DNA of 64,000 nucleotides from Gammaproteobacteria bacterium (GCA_029248745.1 JAQWIT010000013.1:62001-126000), one strand, 5' to 3'; shown: positions 44,130 to 55,528, counted from the first letter of the stretch. Numbers and translations: made by a program. Notes: generated from the letters alone by a model not told the origin.

Positions 44130-45311
44130 GTGTTGAACGACGATTTCCCTAGGATTAAACGACTTCCACCTTATGTATTCAATATCGTTAATGATTTGAA
44201 GGCACAAGCGCGTGCGCGTGGTGAAGATATTATCGATTTTGGAATGGGAAATCCAGATCGTCCTGCACCTCAGCATATTATTGATAAATTAACAGAAGCA
44301 GCACAGCGTCCCGACACCCACCGTTACTCGGTTTCTCGCGGTATTCCACGTTTACGCAAAGCGGTATGCGATTGGTATCAGCGTCAGTTTGAAGTCACTT
44401 TGGATCCGGAAACTGAAACTATTGTGACCATTGGTTCTAAGGAAGGCTTAGCGCATTTAGCATTGGCAACAGTGGGACCAGGTGATGCGATTTTAGTGCC
44501 GAACCCTGCTTACCCTATCCATCCATATGGCTTTGTGATTTCGGGCGCAGATATTCGCCATGTGCCGCTAGTAGAGGGTGGCGACTTTTTTGCGGAGTTA
44601 GAAAAGTCGGTAAAAGATTCTTGGCCTAAACCAAAGATGTTGGTGCTGAATTTTCCAGGGAATCCAACGACACAATGTGTCGATTTGGAATTTTTCGAGC
44701 GGGTTGTGGCATTTGCTAGAGAACATGAAATATGGGTAGTCCACGATTTGGCCTATGGTGAGATCACGTTTGATGGTTATAAAGCGCCTTCTATACTACA
44801 GGTGTCGGGCGCTAAAGATGTGGCGGTTGAGTTTTATACTTTATCTAAAACATACAATATGCCGGGTTGGCGTGTTGGCTTTATGTCCGGTAACCCGACA
44901 TTAGTTGCGGCATTAGCGCGAATGAAGTCTTATTTGGATTACGGCATGTTTACGCCGATTCAGGTAGCGGCGATTGCTGCATTAGATGGACCACAAGAGT
45001 GTGTTGAAGAAGTAGTTGCAACCTATAAAAGTCGCCGTGATGTGCTGTGCGATGGTTTGAATAGTATAGGTTGGGCAGTTGAGAAGCCGAAAGCGACGAT
45101 GTTTGTTTGGGCAAAAATACCTGAAAAATATCGTGAGATGGGCTCACTAGAATTTACGAAAAAATTATTACAAGAAGCGAAAGTGGCAGTGTCACCGGGG
45201 ATTGGTTTTGGTGAATATGGTGATGACCATGTCCGTTTCGGTTTGATCGAGAATGAACATCGAACACGTCAAGCGATCCGTGGGATTCGCGATATGTTCA
45301 GAAAAGGCTAG
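44130..45311 (+). CDS. alaC: PLP-dependent aminotransferase, alanine transaminase AlaC-like
   Basis: [43 protein letters not shown]. Confidence 0.9.
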   Translation: MLNDDFPRIKRLPPYVFNIVNDLKAQARARGEDIIDFGMGNPDRPAPQHIIDKLTEAAQRPDTHRYSVSRGIPRLRKAVCDWYQRQFEVTLDPETETIVTIGSKEGLAHLALATVGPGDAILVPNPAYPIHPYGFVISGADIRHVPLVEGGDFFAELEKSVKDSWPKPKMLVLNFPGNPTTQCVDLEFFERVVAFAREHEIWVVHDLAYGEITFDGYKAPSILQVSGAKDVAVEFYTLSKTYNMPGWRVGFMSGNPTLVAALARMKSYLDYGMFTPIQVAAIAALDGPQECVEEVVATYKSRRDVLCDGLNSIGWAVEKPKATMFVWAKIPEKYREMGSLEFTKKLLQEAKVAVSPGIGFGEYGDDHVRFGLIENEHRTRQAIRGIRDMFRKG

Positions 45312-45322
45312 GGGGCCAGAGC

Positions 45323-46633
45323 GTGCAATCAGTAAAAATTGGGGTATTAGGTTTAGGAACAGTCGGCAGCGGTACAGTGAATGTGTTGCGTCGGAATATT
45401 AAAGAGATTACCCGCCGAGCTGGACGAGAGATCGAAATTACCCGTGCGGCTGACCGTACGATGGATAAAGAACGTGGCTGTGATACCACGGGCATTGATT
45501 TGACGACGGATGCATTTGAGATCGTCAATGATCCGAATATCCATGTAGTTGTTGAGTTGATTGGTGGGACGGGCATTGCACGTGATTTGGTGTTAAAAGC
45601 GATTGAAAATGGCAAACATGTGGTGACAGCTAATAAAGCGTTGATTGCATTACACGGTAATGAGCTGTTTAAAAAAGCACAAGAAAATGGCGTGACGGTC
45701 GCATTTGAAGCCGGTGTCGCTGGCGGTATCCCGATTATTAAAGCGATGCGTGAAGGTTTATCAGCCAACCGTATTGAATGGTTAGCGGGTATCATCAATG
45801 GTACAGGCAACTTTATTCTGACCGAGATGCGCGATAAAGGTCGTGATTTTCCAGAAGTGTTAGCCGAAGCACAGGCCTTAGGTTATGCCGAAGCCGATCC
45901 GACATTTGATGTTGAAGGCATTGATGCAGCACATAAGTTGACAATTATGGCGTCAATTGCATTTGGGATTCCACTACAATTTGATAAAGCCTATACCGAA
46001 GGCATTAGCCAAGTGTCACAAGAAGATGTGCAATATGCGGCTGAGCTGGGTTACATCATTAAACATTTAGGGATTAGTAAAAAGACTGAACAAGGTGTTG
46101 AACTGCGTGTGCACCCGACACTGATTCCACATCGTCGATTGATTGCCAATGTTGATGGCGTCATGAATGCGGTGTTGGTTAAAGGTGATGCGGTTGGCCC
46201 GACATTGTATTACGGTGCTGGCGCGGGCTCCGATGCGACAGCCTCTGCAGTGGTGGCCGATATAGTTGACGTGGTTCGTGTTTTGACGACGGACCCAGAA
46301 AACAGAGTGCCGCATTTAGCTTTCCAAGCAGATGCTTTAGTGGATACACCGATTTTGCCAATCACTGAAGTGGTGACATCGTATTATCTACGTATTCACA
46401 CTGATGATGAGCCCGGTGTGTTGGCTGATATCACTCGTATTTTGGCGGAGCAAGGTATTAGCATTGAAGCTATTCTACAGAAAGAGCCTGAAGATCATAA
46501 CGGTATTGTGCCGGTGATTATGCTGACCCAAGCTGTTGCCGAGAAAAATATGGATATGGCGATTACACATATCGAGGCGTTAAAGACAGTGAAAGATTCA
46601 GTAATGCGGATACGCATGGAATCTTTGGGTTAA
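45323..46633 (+). CDS. hom: homoserine dehydrogenase
   Basis: VKIGVLGLGTVGSGTVNVL, NGTGNFILTEM, C-terminal ACT domain. Confidence 0.97.
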   Translation: MQSVKIGVLGLGTVGSGTVNVLRRNIKEITRRAGREIEITRAADRTMDKERGCDTTGIDLTTDAFEIVNDPNIHVVVELIGGTGIARDLVLKAIENGKHVVTANKALIALHGNELFKKAQENGVTVAFEAGVAGGIPIIKAMREGLSANRIEWLAGIINGTGNFILTEMRDKGRDFPEVLAEAQALGYAEADPTFDVEGIDAAHKLTIMASIAFGIPLQFDKAYTEGISQVSQEDVQYAAELGYIIKHLGISKKTEQGVELRVHPTLIPHRRLIANVDGVMNAVLVKGDAVGPTLYYGAGAGSDATASAVVADIVDVVRVLTTDPENRVPHLAFQADALVDTPILPITEVVTSYYLRIHTDDEPGVLADITRILAEQGISIEAILQKEPEDHNGIVPVIMLTQAVAEKNMDMAITHIEALKTVKDSVMRIRMESLG

Positions 46634-46684
46634 GTTATTTTTTTATATTACGAATAAGCAAAGAATTTTAGAAGAGGAAGTACT

Positions 46685-47824
46685 ATGTCAGCACGTTATA
46701 CTGGATTAATTGAGCGTTATCGTGACCGTCTACCGGTGAGTGATGATACCCGTTTAATTAGTTTGGGTGAGGGTAATACACCTTTAATTAAGCTGAATTA
46801 TATTCCTAAATTGACAGGTAAAGATGTCGAGATTTTCGTTAAATATGAAGGGTTAAACCCAACAGGATCATTTAAAGATCGTGGTATGACAATGGCTGTG
46901 ACGAAAGCTGTTGAAGAAGGCAGCAAAGCTATTATTTGTGCTTCAACAGGTAATACTTCTGCTGCGGCAGCTGCTTATGCCGCACGTGCTGGCATTGCAG
47001 CGTTTGTGTTGATTCCTGATGGTAAAATCGCATTGGGTAAATTAGCTCAAGGTATGATGCATGGTGCGACAGTTATCCAGATTAAGGGTAATTTTGATGA
47101 TGGAATGCAGTTAGTTAAAGAGGTGGCTGAACATGCGCCTGTTACGATCGTTAACTCGATCAACCCATACCGTTTGCAAGGTCAAAAAACGGCCGCTTTT
47201 GAAATCGTTGAAGAGTTAGGTGAAGCGCCAGACTATCACTGTCTTCCAGTCGGAAATGCCGGTAATATTACGGCCCATTGGATTGGCTATTCAGAATATG
47301 CTTGTCAATTAGGTGATACTGTTACGGAGGCATGCGCCTTGTGTGAAGGTGAGTGCCAATATACAAATGTGGTCGTTTGTTCGAAGAGGCCTAAGATGGT
47401 GGGTTATCAGGCGGCGGGTTCAGCACCATTTATGCGGGGCGAAATGGTAGATAACCCTGAGACAGTAGCTACGGCGATACGTATTGGCCATCCACAAAGC
47501 TGGGATAGAGCTTGGAAGGTTAAAGAAGAGTCTGGTGGTTGGTTTGACGAGTGTACTGATGAAGCGATTCTGGCTGCACAAAAACTATTGGCCGAGAAAG
47601 AAGGCGTGTTTTGTGAACCGGCTTCGGCAACATCATTGGCTGGCGCATTAGCGGATATTGAGTCGGGTAAGATTCCAGAAGGTAGTAAGATTGTGTGTAC
47701 ATTGACAGGACACGGACTGAAGGACCCCGATACAGCTATTAAACAAAGTACAGCACCGATGGTAACCGTTGATGCGACACTGGATGCGGTTAGGAATGCG
47801 ATTTTAAGTAATATGCCAGACTAG
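46685..47824 (+). CDS. thrC: threonine synthase
   Basis: [39 protein letters not shown]; follows hom. Confidence 0.96.
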   Translation: MSARYTGLIERYRDRLPVSDDTRLISLGEGNTPLIKLNYIPKLTGKDVEIFVKYEGLNPTGSFKDRGMTMAVTKAVEEGSKAIICASTGNTSAAAAAYAARAGIAAFVLIPDGKIALGKLAQGMMHGATVIQIKGNFDDGMQLVKEVAEHAPVTIVNSINPYRLQGQKTAAFEIVEELGEAPDYHCLPVGNAGNITAHWIGYSEYACQLGDTVTEACALCEGECQYTNVVVCSKRPKMVGYQAAGSAPFMRGEMVDNPETVATAIRIGHPQSWDRAWKVKEESGGWFDECTDEAILAAQKLLAEKEGVFCEPASATSLAGALADIESGKIPEGSKIVCTLTGHGLKDPDTAIKQSTAPMVTVDATLDAVRNAILSNMPD

Positions 47825-47834
47825 CTTCTGAGAG

Positions 47835-48338
47835 GTGGTGTTGATGCCAATGCCAACGGCACGTGAAATAACATTGGCTAAACGTGCCCATGACACTTTC
47901 CTTAGCAATTTAATTGTTAATCACATTTTATTGTTTTCAGGTATTGCAACTTTGGGACAAAGCTACTTTCATTTGATGGGATTGGTGCCCATCATTTCTG
48001 TATTGATTATTGCTTATACTTTGTTTCGGGCTGCCAAATTGCAGCGCGCGGACAGTGAATTTGTTTTCATTCATTGGCAAATAGCCGCCCGTTGGAGCCG
48101 ATTATTGGCGATGATGTTGTCTTTATTAGTGGTGTTATCTGTCTCTGCTTGGCTTGCCCATACGCAATTGGGGCTGATGCGTGAGATGAGCTATGCCTTG
48201 GCTGCTGGCTTGGGCTTATTACCAACATTAGTCTCAGTTTTGGTGTTGGTCGTGGTTGAGTCTGATGCCTTACATCATGCCAAAGAAGGTACGTACCCAA
48301 AGTGGGCACATCGTCGGTTTTTAGCTGAGGTGAGCTAA
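47835..48338 (+). CDS. hypothetical membrane protein
   Basis: 167 aa, about four TM segments. Confidence 0.65.
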   Translation: MVLMPMPTAREITLAKRAHDTFLSNLIVNHILLFSGIATLGQSYFHLMGLVPIISVLIIAYTLFRAAKLQRADSEFVFIHWQIAARWSRLLAMMLSLLVVLSVSAWLAHTQLGLMREMSYALAAGLGLLPTLVSVLVLVVVESDALHHAKEGTYPKWAHRRFLAEVS

Positions 48339-48369
48339 TATCTGAGCTGTTGTCTAAGATCTGACCCAT

Positions 48370-48657
48370 TTATCTTGTTACGACGGCATGGATGACGGTA
48401 CTGTATTTGAAGAAAACGACAAAGTCAGGGTAGGTCAATTTAGTGATTGGCGGTTGGCCGACAGCAGCTTTTTTACTGGTAGGTGCACCATAATAATTTG
48501 TCACTGCTTTCATTGACATGCCAGATGTTGGACGAACGACACCAGTAGTATCATTAGGCACATTGTATCGTTGAGCAGCAATAGAGATGACTTCAGCGCT
48601 GACAGGCACGGCGGATACTGAGAATAGGCCGAGGATTAAGTTACTCACTTTAGACAT
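48370..48657 (-). CDS. hypothetical secreted protein
   Basis: Signal peptide; MSMKAVTNYYGAPTSKKAAVGQPPITKLTYPDFVVFFKYSTVIHAVV. Confidence 0.7.
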   Translation of the reverse strand: MSKVSNLILGLFSVSAVPVSAEVISIAAQRYNVPNDTTGVVRPTSGMSMKAVTNYYGAPTSKKAAVGQPPITKLTYPDFVVFFKYSTVIHAVVTR

Positions 48658-48754
48658 TTTTTGCTCTCAGAGATGTTTGCTTCCAGCTTACGACTCAGGG
48701 GCAAATGTCTCAATAAGCAAAGTTTAAAAACAGTGACCTAGGTCTTTTCTTTGC

Positions 48755-49924
48755 TTAATTTAGGCAGCGAACGTTTAAGACACCTTCAATGGCTTTAATT
48801 TCATCGATTACTGTGTTTGGTAATGCAGCCTCTGTGTCGATCAAGGTATAAGCGGCCTCATTGAGGGATTTATTGAGCATATCGATGATATTGACGTCTA
48901 CTTTCGCTATAGCATTGGTGATAGGGCCGATAATATTGGGGATATTCTCGTGTGCGATAGTCAGCCGATATTGCCCTTTCATTTTGGGCATTTTGACGGT
49001 GGGGAAATTGACAGCGTTTCGGATATTACCATTTTCTAGATAATCTTTGATTTGGTCTGCGACGATGATGGCACAGTTATCTTCAGCCTCAGCAGTTGAA
49101 GCTCCTAAATGCGGTAATGTGACTACTTTTGGGTGTTGCTTTAAAAGATTAGAGGGGAAGTCACAAATATAGGCATGAACTTTACCTTTATCGAGTGCTT
49201 CGATGACGGCTTCGTCATTAATGATACCTGAGCGAGAGAAGTTTAAAATGGTGACATTGTCACGCATATTTTCTAAACGTTCTGTATTGATGAGATTACG
49301 AGTTGCATCGATGAGTGGCACATGAAAAGTCACAAAATCACATTCGCTTAATAAGCCGTCGATACTGGTTGCTTGTTCTACTTCGTGTGATAATTTCCAA
49401 GCACTTTGTACTGTCATTTTCGGGTCATAACCGATCACACGCATACCTAAAGAAATAGCCGTGTTAGCGATTTTTATACCGATAGCACCTAAGCCGACAA
49501 CACCTAAAGTTTTACCGGGTAGCTCAAACCCGACAAAGTTCTTTTTGCCTGACTCAACCTGCTTGGTAATTTCTGCATCTGAACCATCTAATGTTTTTGC
49601 AAACTCCCAGGCAGAACAGATGTTGCGTGCGCTGAGCAACATACCGGTCAAGACAAGCTCTTGAACAGCATTTGCATTTGCGCCAGGTGTATTAAAGACA
49701 GGTATGCCTTTTTTAGTCATTTCATCGACAGGAATATTGTTAACCCCTGCACCGGCACGGCCAATGGCCTGAAGGGTATCTGGGATCGGCCAGTCATGTA
49801 TTTTAAAAGAACGGACTAATACCGCATCAGGGCTGGGTATTTCAGATGCGATTTCATATTGATCACGGGGAAGACGATCTAAACCTGCGACGGAAATATT
49901 ATTTAATGTAAGTACTTTAAACAT
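48755..49924 (-). CDS. serA: D-3-phosphoglycerate dehydrogenase
   Basis: 2-hydroxyacid dehydrogenase fold, GRAGAGVNNIPVDEMTKKGIPVFNTPGANANAVQEL; ACT domain; next to serC. Confidence 0.92.
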   Translation of the reverse strand: MFKVLTLNNISVAGLDRLPRDQYEIASEIPSPDAVLVRSFKIHDWPIPDTLQAIGRAGAGVNNIPVDEMTKKGIPVFNTPGANANAVQELVLTGMLLSARNICSAWEFAKTLDGSDAEITKQVESGKKNFVGFELPGKTLGVVGLGAIGIKIANTAISLGMRVIGYDPKMTVQSAWKLSHEVEQATSIDGLLSECDFVTFHVPLIDATRNLINTERLENMRDNVTILNFSRSGIINDEAVIEALDKGKVHAYICDFPSNLLKQHPKVVTLPHLGASTAEAEDNCAIIVADQIKDYLENGNIRNAVNFPTVKMPKMKGQYRLTIAHENIPNIIGPITNAIAKVDVNIIDMLNKSLNEAAYTLIDTEAALPNTVIDEIKAIEGVLNVRCLN

Positions 49925-49989
49925 GTGGTGACCTGCCGTTATTTATCGATTTAAAAAAGAACATGCACTTCAACATGCTGAATGAAGGT

Positions 49990-51072
49990 TTAACTATGTT
50001 GTTGAGTAAACTCCTGCATAAAGGAGATAAGCGCATCAACACCTTCTTCTGGCATGGCGTTATAGATACTAGCGCGCATACCGCCAACACTACGATGTCC
50101 TTTTAAGGTAACTAGGTCAGCGGCTTTGGCACTGGCTAAGAAATCAGCATCGAGTTCAGGGTTATTCAGTGTGAAAGGAATATTCATCCATGAGCGATAT
50201 TGTTTAGTGACAGGGTTTTTATAAAAGCCTGAATTATCTATGGCTGCATAGAGTTTTTCGGCTTTACGTTGGTTTGTTTCCCCCATTGCGGCAAGGCCAC
50301 CAAATTCTTTTAACCATTGGAAACCAAGGCCTGCCATGTATAAGGCATAGGTAGGTGGTGTGTTGTACATTGAATCATTATCGGCTTGGACTTTGTAATC
50401 AAACGTAATAGGCGTACCAGGCAGTGTCTCTCCGATAATGTCGTCGCGGACGATAACTAAGGTGAGACCTGCTGGGCCGATATTTTTTTGTGCACCCGCG
50501 TAAATAAGTGCAAAACGGCTGACATCAATGGGGCGAGATAAAATAGTTGATGATAAATCGACGACAAGTGGGACACCACCAGTATCAGGAATCTGATCAA
50601 ATTCAACGCCACCAATGGTTTCATTGGCTGTGTAATGGACATAGGCTGCGTCTGGGTTTAAATTCCAGGTAGATTTGTCAGGGACTGTCGTGAAATTGTC
50701 AGCTTCTGATGAAGCGACAATATTTACGTCGCAATAGCGTTTAGCTTCGGCAATCGCTTTTTTAGACCACTGTCCTGTATTGAAATAATCAGCGCTTGTT
50801 TTACCTCGTAATAAGTTCATAGGAACGGCTGTAAACTGAGCTGTGGCACCACCTTGTAAAAACAACACTTTATAGTTGTCTGGGATATTCATAACGTTAC
50901 GAAGGTCTGCTTCAGCTTGAGTCGCGATAGACATGAACTCTTTACCACGGTGACTCATTTCCATTACATTCATACCGGAGTTGTTCCAATCTAAAAACTC
51001 TTTTTCGGCTCTTTGTAATACGGCCTCGGGCAACATCGCTGGGCCAGCACTAAAGTTGTAAACGCGTGACAT
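49990..51072 (-). CDS. serC: phosphoserine aminotransferase
   Basis: VYNFSAGPAMLPEAVLQRAEKE, FLQGGATAQFTAVPMNL. Confidence 0.97.
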   Translation of the reverse strand: MSRVYNFSAGPAMLPEAVLQRAEKEFLDWNNSGMNVMEMSHRGKEFMSIATQAEADLRNVMNIPDNYKVLFLQGGATAQFTAVPMNLLRGKTSADYFNTGQWSKKAIAEAKRYCDVNIVASSEADNFTTVPDKSTWNLNPDAAYVHYTANETIGGVEFDQIPDTGGVPLVVDLSSTILSRPIDVSRFALIYAGAQKNIGPAGLTLVIVRDDIIGETLPGTPITFDYKVQADNDSMYNTPPTYALYMAGLGFQWLKEFGGLAAMGETNQRKAEKLYAAIDNSGFYKNPVTKQYRSWMNIPFTLNNPELDADFLASAKAADLVTLKGHRSVGGMRASIYNAMPEEGVDALISFMQEFTQQHS

Positions 51073-51156
51073 GTAAAATCCTTAAATGATGGTTAGTTAG
51101 GTTCAAAAGTTTCTCAGTATAACAAACAACTCAATCTGTTGAATTGTCGTTCGAAG

Positions 51157-51447
51157 TTAGCCTATCAGGGTAATGTAGTGCTGGGTCATAGCGGGTCCAA
51201 ATTTCTGCTCTGCCATATAAAGTAATGCCAATATAACCCCTAATTTTGAGTTTTTTTGATCAATCAGCGTTATTTCACAGCTATAGGTGTTGCCATTATT
51301 GGGATCATATATCCAGCCATCTTCCCAAGTGAAGTCTCCGGCATAAACAAATTCATCCATGACTTTGACATGTAGGAGTGACTTGGCTTGGCGCTCTGGA
51401 TCTGAGTTGCTTGAACAACTAGTAGCGATGGTTTCAGAGAAATAATA
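51157..51447 (-). pseudogene. DUF2147 fragment, 5'-truncated and frameshifted
   Basis: SDPERQAKSLLHVKVMDEFVYAGDFTWEDGWIYDPNNGNTYSCEITLIDQKNSKL then frameshift to LKIRGYIGITLYGRAEIWTRYDPAL; no signal peptide or start upstream. Confidence 0.7.
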
Positions 51448-51461
51448 GTTATTTATTTAAG

Positions 51462-52628
51462 TTATTCGTTCTCAGGTAAAAATAGTTTGATCAAACTGTT
51501 TAAGTAACGCTGTCCTTTTTCAGTTGGGCAAATGCGTTGGATATTCCATGTGATTAGTCCTTGCTGTTCGGCTTGTTGTAAAGCTTTGTCGATATGAGAA
51601 ATAGGTAAGCCTGTATGCTGCTGGAATAGTGGTGTTGGGAAGCCATCCGTTAGCCTTAGTGCATTGAGCATAAACTCGAAACCGATGTCCTTGGTGTGGA
51701 TTAATTCGTTGGTCAAGATAACGTCGCTTGAACCTGCTGACGAAAGATAAGCTTGTGGCTGTTTTTGTTTTGAACGACGTGTGATAGTTTGTTTTGCTGC
51801 ATCGCTGACTTTGCCATGTGCACCGGCACCAATCCCCAAATAATCACCAAATTGCCAGTAATTGATATTGTGTCGACATTGTTGGTTATCTTTAGCGTAT
51901 GCCGATACTTCGTATTGTCGGTAGCCTGCTTTTGCCATGCGTTGTTGGCTATCGATTTGCCAGTCAATAATTGGATCATCATCGGGTAAGGTTGGCGGTT
52001 GTTGGTGAAAAAGCGTGTTCGGTTCTATAGTCAGCTGGTAGTAGGACAAGTGGCTGGGTGATAAGGCAATGGCCGTTTCCATATCTTCTTTAGCTGTTTT
52101 GGCTGTTTGGTGTGGTAAACCAAACATTAAGTCTAGGTTAAGATTTTTAAAGCCGACCTTGTGGGCTGTTTCGACGGCCTTAATGGCTTGTTGTCCATCA
52201 TGGATTCTCCCAAGTGCCGTTAGTGATTGCGCATTAAAGCTTTGAACCCCGACAGATAGGCGATTAATACCGATGGCTTTGTAATCGGCGAAACGCTGTT
52301 GTTCAACTGTACCTGGGTTAGCTTCTAATGTGATTTCAGCATTATGGCTCATTGGAAGCAGGGCGCGAAGTGATGAAAAAAGCCGTTCGTACACTTCGGC
52401 AGAAAATAGACTTGGGGTACCACCACCAATAAAAATCGTTTGAACTGTCCTACCCCAAATAAATGGGATTTCTTGTTCTAGATCTCGAATGATGGCATCG
52501 ATATAGTCTTGCTCGGGCAGGCTATCGGGTGATTTGTGAGAATTGAAGTCACAATAAGGACATTTTCTAACACACCAAGGTACGTGTATATAAAGACTTA
52601 GAGGCGGTAAAGTCGTGAAGTTATACAT
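51462..52628 (-). CDS. hemW: radical SAM heme chaperone HemW
   Basis: LSLYIHVPWCVRKCPYCDFNSH, TIFIGGGTPSLFS. Confidence 0.95.
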   Translation of the reverse strand: MYNFTTLPPLSLYIHVPWCVRKCPYCDFNSHKSPDSLPEQDYIDAIIRDLEQEIPFIWGRTVQTIFIGGGTPSLFSAEVYERLFSSLRALLPMSHNAEITLEANPGTVEQQRFADYKAIGINRLSVGVQSFNAQSLTALGRIHDGQQAIKAVETAHKVGFKNLNLDLMFGLPHQTAKTAKEDMETAIALSPSHLSYYQLTIEPNTLFHQQPPTLPDDDPIIDWQIDSQQRMAKAGYRQYEVSAYAKDNQQCRHNINYWQFGDYLGIGAGAHGKVSDAAKQTITRRSKQKQPQAYLSSAGSSDVILTNELIHTKDIGFEFMLNALRLTDGFPTPLFQQHTGLPISHIDKALQQAEQQGLITWNIQRICPTEKGQRYLNSLIKLFLPENE

Positions 52629-52633
52629 GTGTT

Positions 52634-53236
52634 TTATGATGGGTTAAGGCGCTGGAATTGATCGATGAATTGGCGAATAGCTTTACCACGATGGCTGATA
52701 GCATGCTTTTGTTCTGGTGTTAACTCACCGGCTGTGCATTGATGTTCTTCTACCCAAAATATCGGGTCGTAGCCAAAACCACCGTCCCCTCTCGGTGCCG
52801 TTAATATGGTCCCTTCCCAACTGGCCTGGCAAATCAAGGGAGTGGGATCTATGGAATGACGCATAAAGACAATCACACACTGGTAGCGTGCTGTTCTTTT
52901 TGATTTAGGGGTATCTTTTAGGGCATCGAGTAATGCCTGTAAGTTTTTTTGTGCTGTTGCTTCTGAACCGGAGTAGCGGGCTGAGTATATACCAGGTTCA
53001 CCATTTAAGGCGTCGGCTTCAATACCTGAATCATCTGAAATAGCAGGCAAGCCCGTCTGCTCACAGGCATGACGGGCTTTGATAATGGCATTTTCGACAA
53101 AAGTCAGTCCCGTTTCTTCTGCGTCAATAATATTAAACGTAGATTGCGGTACAACTTCGGTATCAAACTCAGCAAATAGCTGGGAAAGTTCTTTAAGTTT
53201 CCCTTTATTACTACTGGCTAAAACAATTTTTGACAT
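52634..53236 (-). CDS. rdgB: non-canonical purine NTP pyrophosphatase (RdgB/HAM1)
   Basis: KIVLASSNKGKLKELSQLF, ISDDSGIEADALNGEPGIYSARYSG. Confidence 0.96.
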   Translation of the reverse strand: MSKIVLASSNKGKLKELSQLFAEFDTEVVPQSTFNIIDAEETGLTFVENAIIKARHACEQTGLPAISDDSGIEADALNGEPGIYSARYSGSEATAQKNLQALLDALKDTPKSKRTARYQCVIVFMRHSIDPTPLICQASWEGTILTAPRGDGGFGYDPIFWVEEHQCTAGELTPEQKHAISHRGKAIRQFIDQFQRLNPS

Positions 53237-53238
53237 GA

Positions 53239-53955
53239 TTAGTCGGCTAGCGCTTCGCGTTGTTTTTCCATTAATGTTTCGATACCTTCACTGGCTAACC
53301 CCAACATAGCTTGTAGTTCATCTGCGTGGAAAGCATGGCCTTCGGCAGTACCCTGTAACTCGATATAAGCTCCTGCATCGTTCATGACGACATTCATATC
53401 GGTTTCGGCACTTGAATCTTCATCATAATCAAGATCGAGAACGGGGGTACCTTGATATATACCGACAGAGACGGAAGCAATTTGACCATAGAGAGGGTTT
53501 TTTTTGATCTTCTTATTCTTCAATAAGTAGCTGATGGCATCTTGCAAAGCGACATAAGCTCCGGTGATAGATGCTGTTCGGGTACCGCCATCTGCTTGGA
53601 TGACATCACAATCGATTGTAATGCTACGTTCACCTATTGCAGTTAGATCAACCGCGGCGCGCAATGAGCGGCCAATGAGGCGTTGGATTTCCATTGTGCG
53701 GCCGCCTTGTTTACCCCGTGCTGCTTCGCGGCCCATTCTGCTGCCTGTAGAGCGCGGTAACATGCCATATTCTGCAGTAATCCAACCTTCGTTTTTACCC
53801 CTCAAAAACCCTGGGACTTTTTCTTCGACAGATGCGGTGCAGAGCACTTTGGTATCACCAAACTCGACCAATACTGATCCCTCAGCGTGTTTAGTGTAAT
53901 TGCGAGTAATTGAGACATTTCTTAAATCATTAGGCTGACGACCACTTGGACGCAT
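53239..53955 (-). CDS. rph: ribonuclease PH
   Basis: [44 protein letters not shown]. Confidence 0.97.
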   Translation of the reverse strand: MRPSGRQPNDLRNVSITRNYTKHAEGSVLVEFGDTKVLCTASVEEKVPGFLRGKNEGWITAEYGMLPRSTGSRMGREAARGKQGGRTMEIQRLIGRSLRAAVDLTAIGERSITIDCDVIQADGGTRTASITGAYVALQDAISYLLKNKKIKKNPLYGQIASVSVGIYQGTPVLDLDYDEDSSAETDMNVVMNDAGAYIELQGTAEGHAFHADELQAMLGLASEGIETLMEKQREALAD

Positions 53956-54054
53956 GGGATGTTATTCCTCAGGGAAAAGTAAAAATATACATATTATACG
54001 TGGACAGTACCCTATTCAGGGTGGTTTTCGTTAATATGTGTTGTTTAAATTAAT

Positions 54055-54933
54055 ATGGATGCGATTGTGATTCGAAGTATGACGGCATTTGCTCGCCAAG
54101 AGCAACAAACTGAACAGGGTAATTTGATTTGGGAAATTCGTTCAGTGAATCATCGCTATTCAGAATTATCTCTGCGTTTGGATGAGCGTTTTCGTGTATT
54201 GGAGATGCCTATTCGAAAGTTGTTTTCAGAACAATTAGGACGAGGTAAAGTTGATGCGGTTTTGCGTTATAAGGCGCCAGAGAATCAATCCACTAATTTA
54301 GATATTGATCAAACCCTGGCGCAATCCGTTGTTAAGCAATGTGAGTTGATTTCTGGATTTGCAGATCAAGCTGCCCCCATTAACCCTGTCCGTATTCTGC
54401 AGTGGCCCGGTGTCATAAAGGCTGAAAGCTTAGATCAGGTGGCTTTAAATGCCTCTGTGATGAGTGCTTTATTATTGGCGGTTAATGAATTAATCGTATC
54501 AAGAGAAACGGAAGGCGCCGCATTACATAAAATGGTGGAACAGCGTTGCAATGATATTGATGCGATTGCGAAAGCAATACGAGAGCGGATGCCAACGATA
54601 TTAGCTGAGCATCAACAGCGATTAAAAGATCGCGTAGCTGAATTGGCGGTGGATTTAGATCCAGAACGTCTAGAACAAGAAATGGTGTTATTAGCTCAGA
54701 AAAACGACGTTGCTGAAGAACTAGATCGTTTGGAAAGTCATGTTGTAGAAGTGCGTTGTGTTTTACAGCGTGATGAGCCTGTTGGAAGACGCTTAGACTT
54801 TTTGATGCAAGAATTAAATCGTGAAGCTAATACTTTGGGATCAAAATCAATTAACAGTGAAACGACGAATCATTCAGTCGAGTTGAAAGTATTGATTGAG
54901 CAAATGCGAGAGCAAATTCAGAATATTGAATAG
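54055..54933 (+). CDS. YicC family protein
   Basis: SMTAFARQEQQ...IRSVNHRYSELSLRL...QELNREANTLGSKS. Confidence 0.95.
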   Translation: MDAIVIRSMTAFARQEQQTEQGNLIWEIRSVNHRYSELSLRLDERFRVLEMPIRKLFSEQLGRGKVDAVLRYKAPENQSTNLDIDQTLAQSVVKQCELISGFADQAAPINPVRILQWPGVIKAESLDQVALNASVMSALLLAVNELIVSRETEGAALHKMVEQRCNDIDAIAKAIRERMPTILAEHQQRLKDRVAELAVDLDPERLEQEMVLLAQKNDVAEELDRLESHVVEVRCVLQRDEPVGRRLDFLMQELNREANTLGSKSINSETTNHSVELKVLIEQMREQIQNIE

Positions 54934-54942
54934 TGTTTTCAA

Positions 54943-54975
54943 ATAAAAAAACCGCGATAAACTCGGCTTTTTTAT
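54943..54975 (+). terminator. terminator hairpin after yicC
   Basis: aaaaaaaccgcg-ataaa-ctcggcttttttatt, imperfect stem with T run. Confidence 0.6.
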
Positions 54976-55000
54976 TGTTAATTTTGTAGGAAACTTACTG

Positions 55001-55528
55001 CTATTTTTTTCTTAGTTCTAAGAAACCAAGTAATGCTGGTGCAAATAACCATAGTGCAGCAGGTATGGGTACTTGTGAAATGGTATCTGTTGTACAAATC
55101 AAGTAGTGTGAAATATTTTGGTCTTAACATCATTATCAGGCTTTAGGCCTGCCGTGGTAAAAGTCCCTTTACCTAATGTATCGGCAATAAAATAGATAAG
55201 CTGCAAATTCATTCGATGACTTTATTGTCAACACAAAAGGGTTACTGATAGACGCAACTAACGCTGAAAAATCCCAATCCTCAGAGCTTATTTCGTCAGC
55301 TCCAATAGCATTATTGGTCGCTAATTGAGACCAGTTTCCTATAGTGCTAAATTCAGTGTTAATAGTATTTGCGAAGGTTTGACAACCATTGAGTTGTCAT
55401 TGCCCACCTTATTAACAGAGGCATTAGCATTAACTGTGATTGGTCCGATATCTGATATTGTTGCAGCAAAAGCAGCACCGCTAAATGAAAGGAGTGCTCG
55501 TAGTAGTGTTATTTTGAAAAAAATTCAT
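55001..55528 (-). pseudogene. decayed PEP-CTERM-type secreted protein
   Basis: N-terminal signal KITLLRALLSFSGAAFAATISDIGPITVNANASVN and C-terminal ISQVPIPAALWLFAPALLGFLELRKK*, in broken frames between. Confidence 0.65.
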
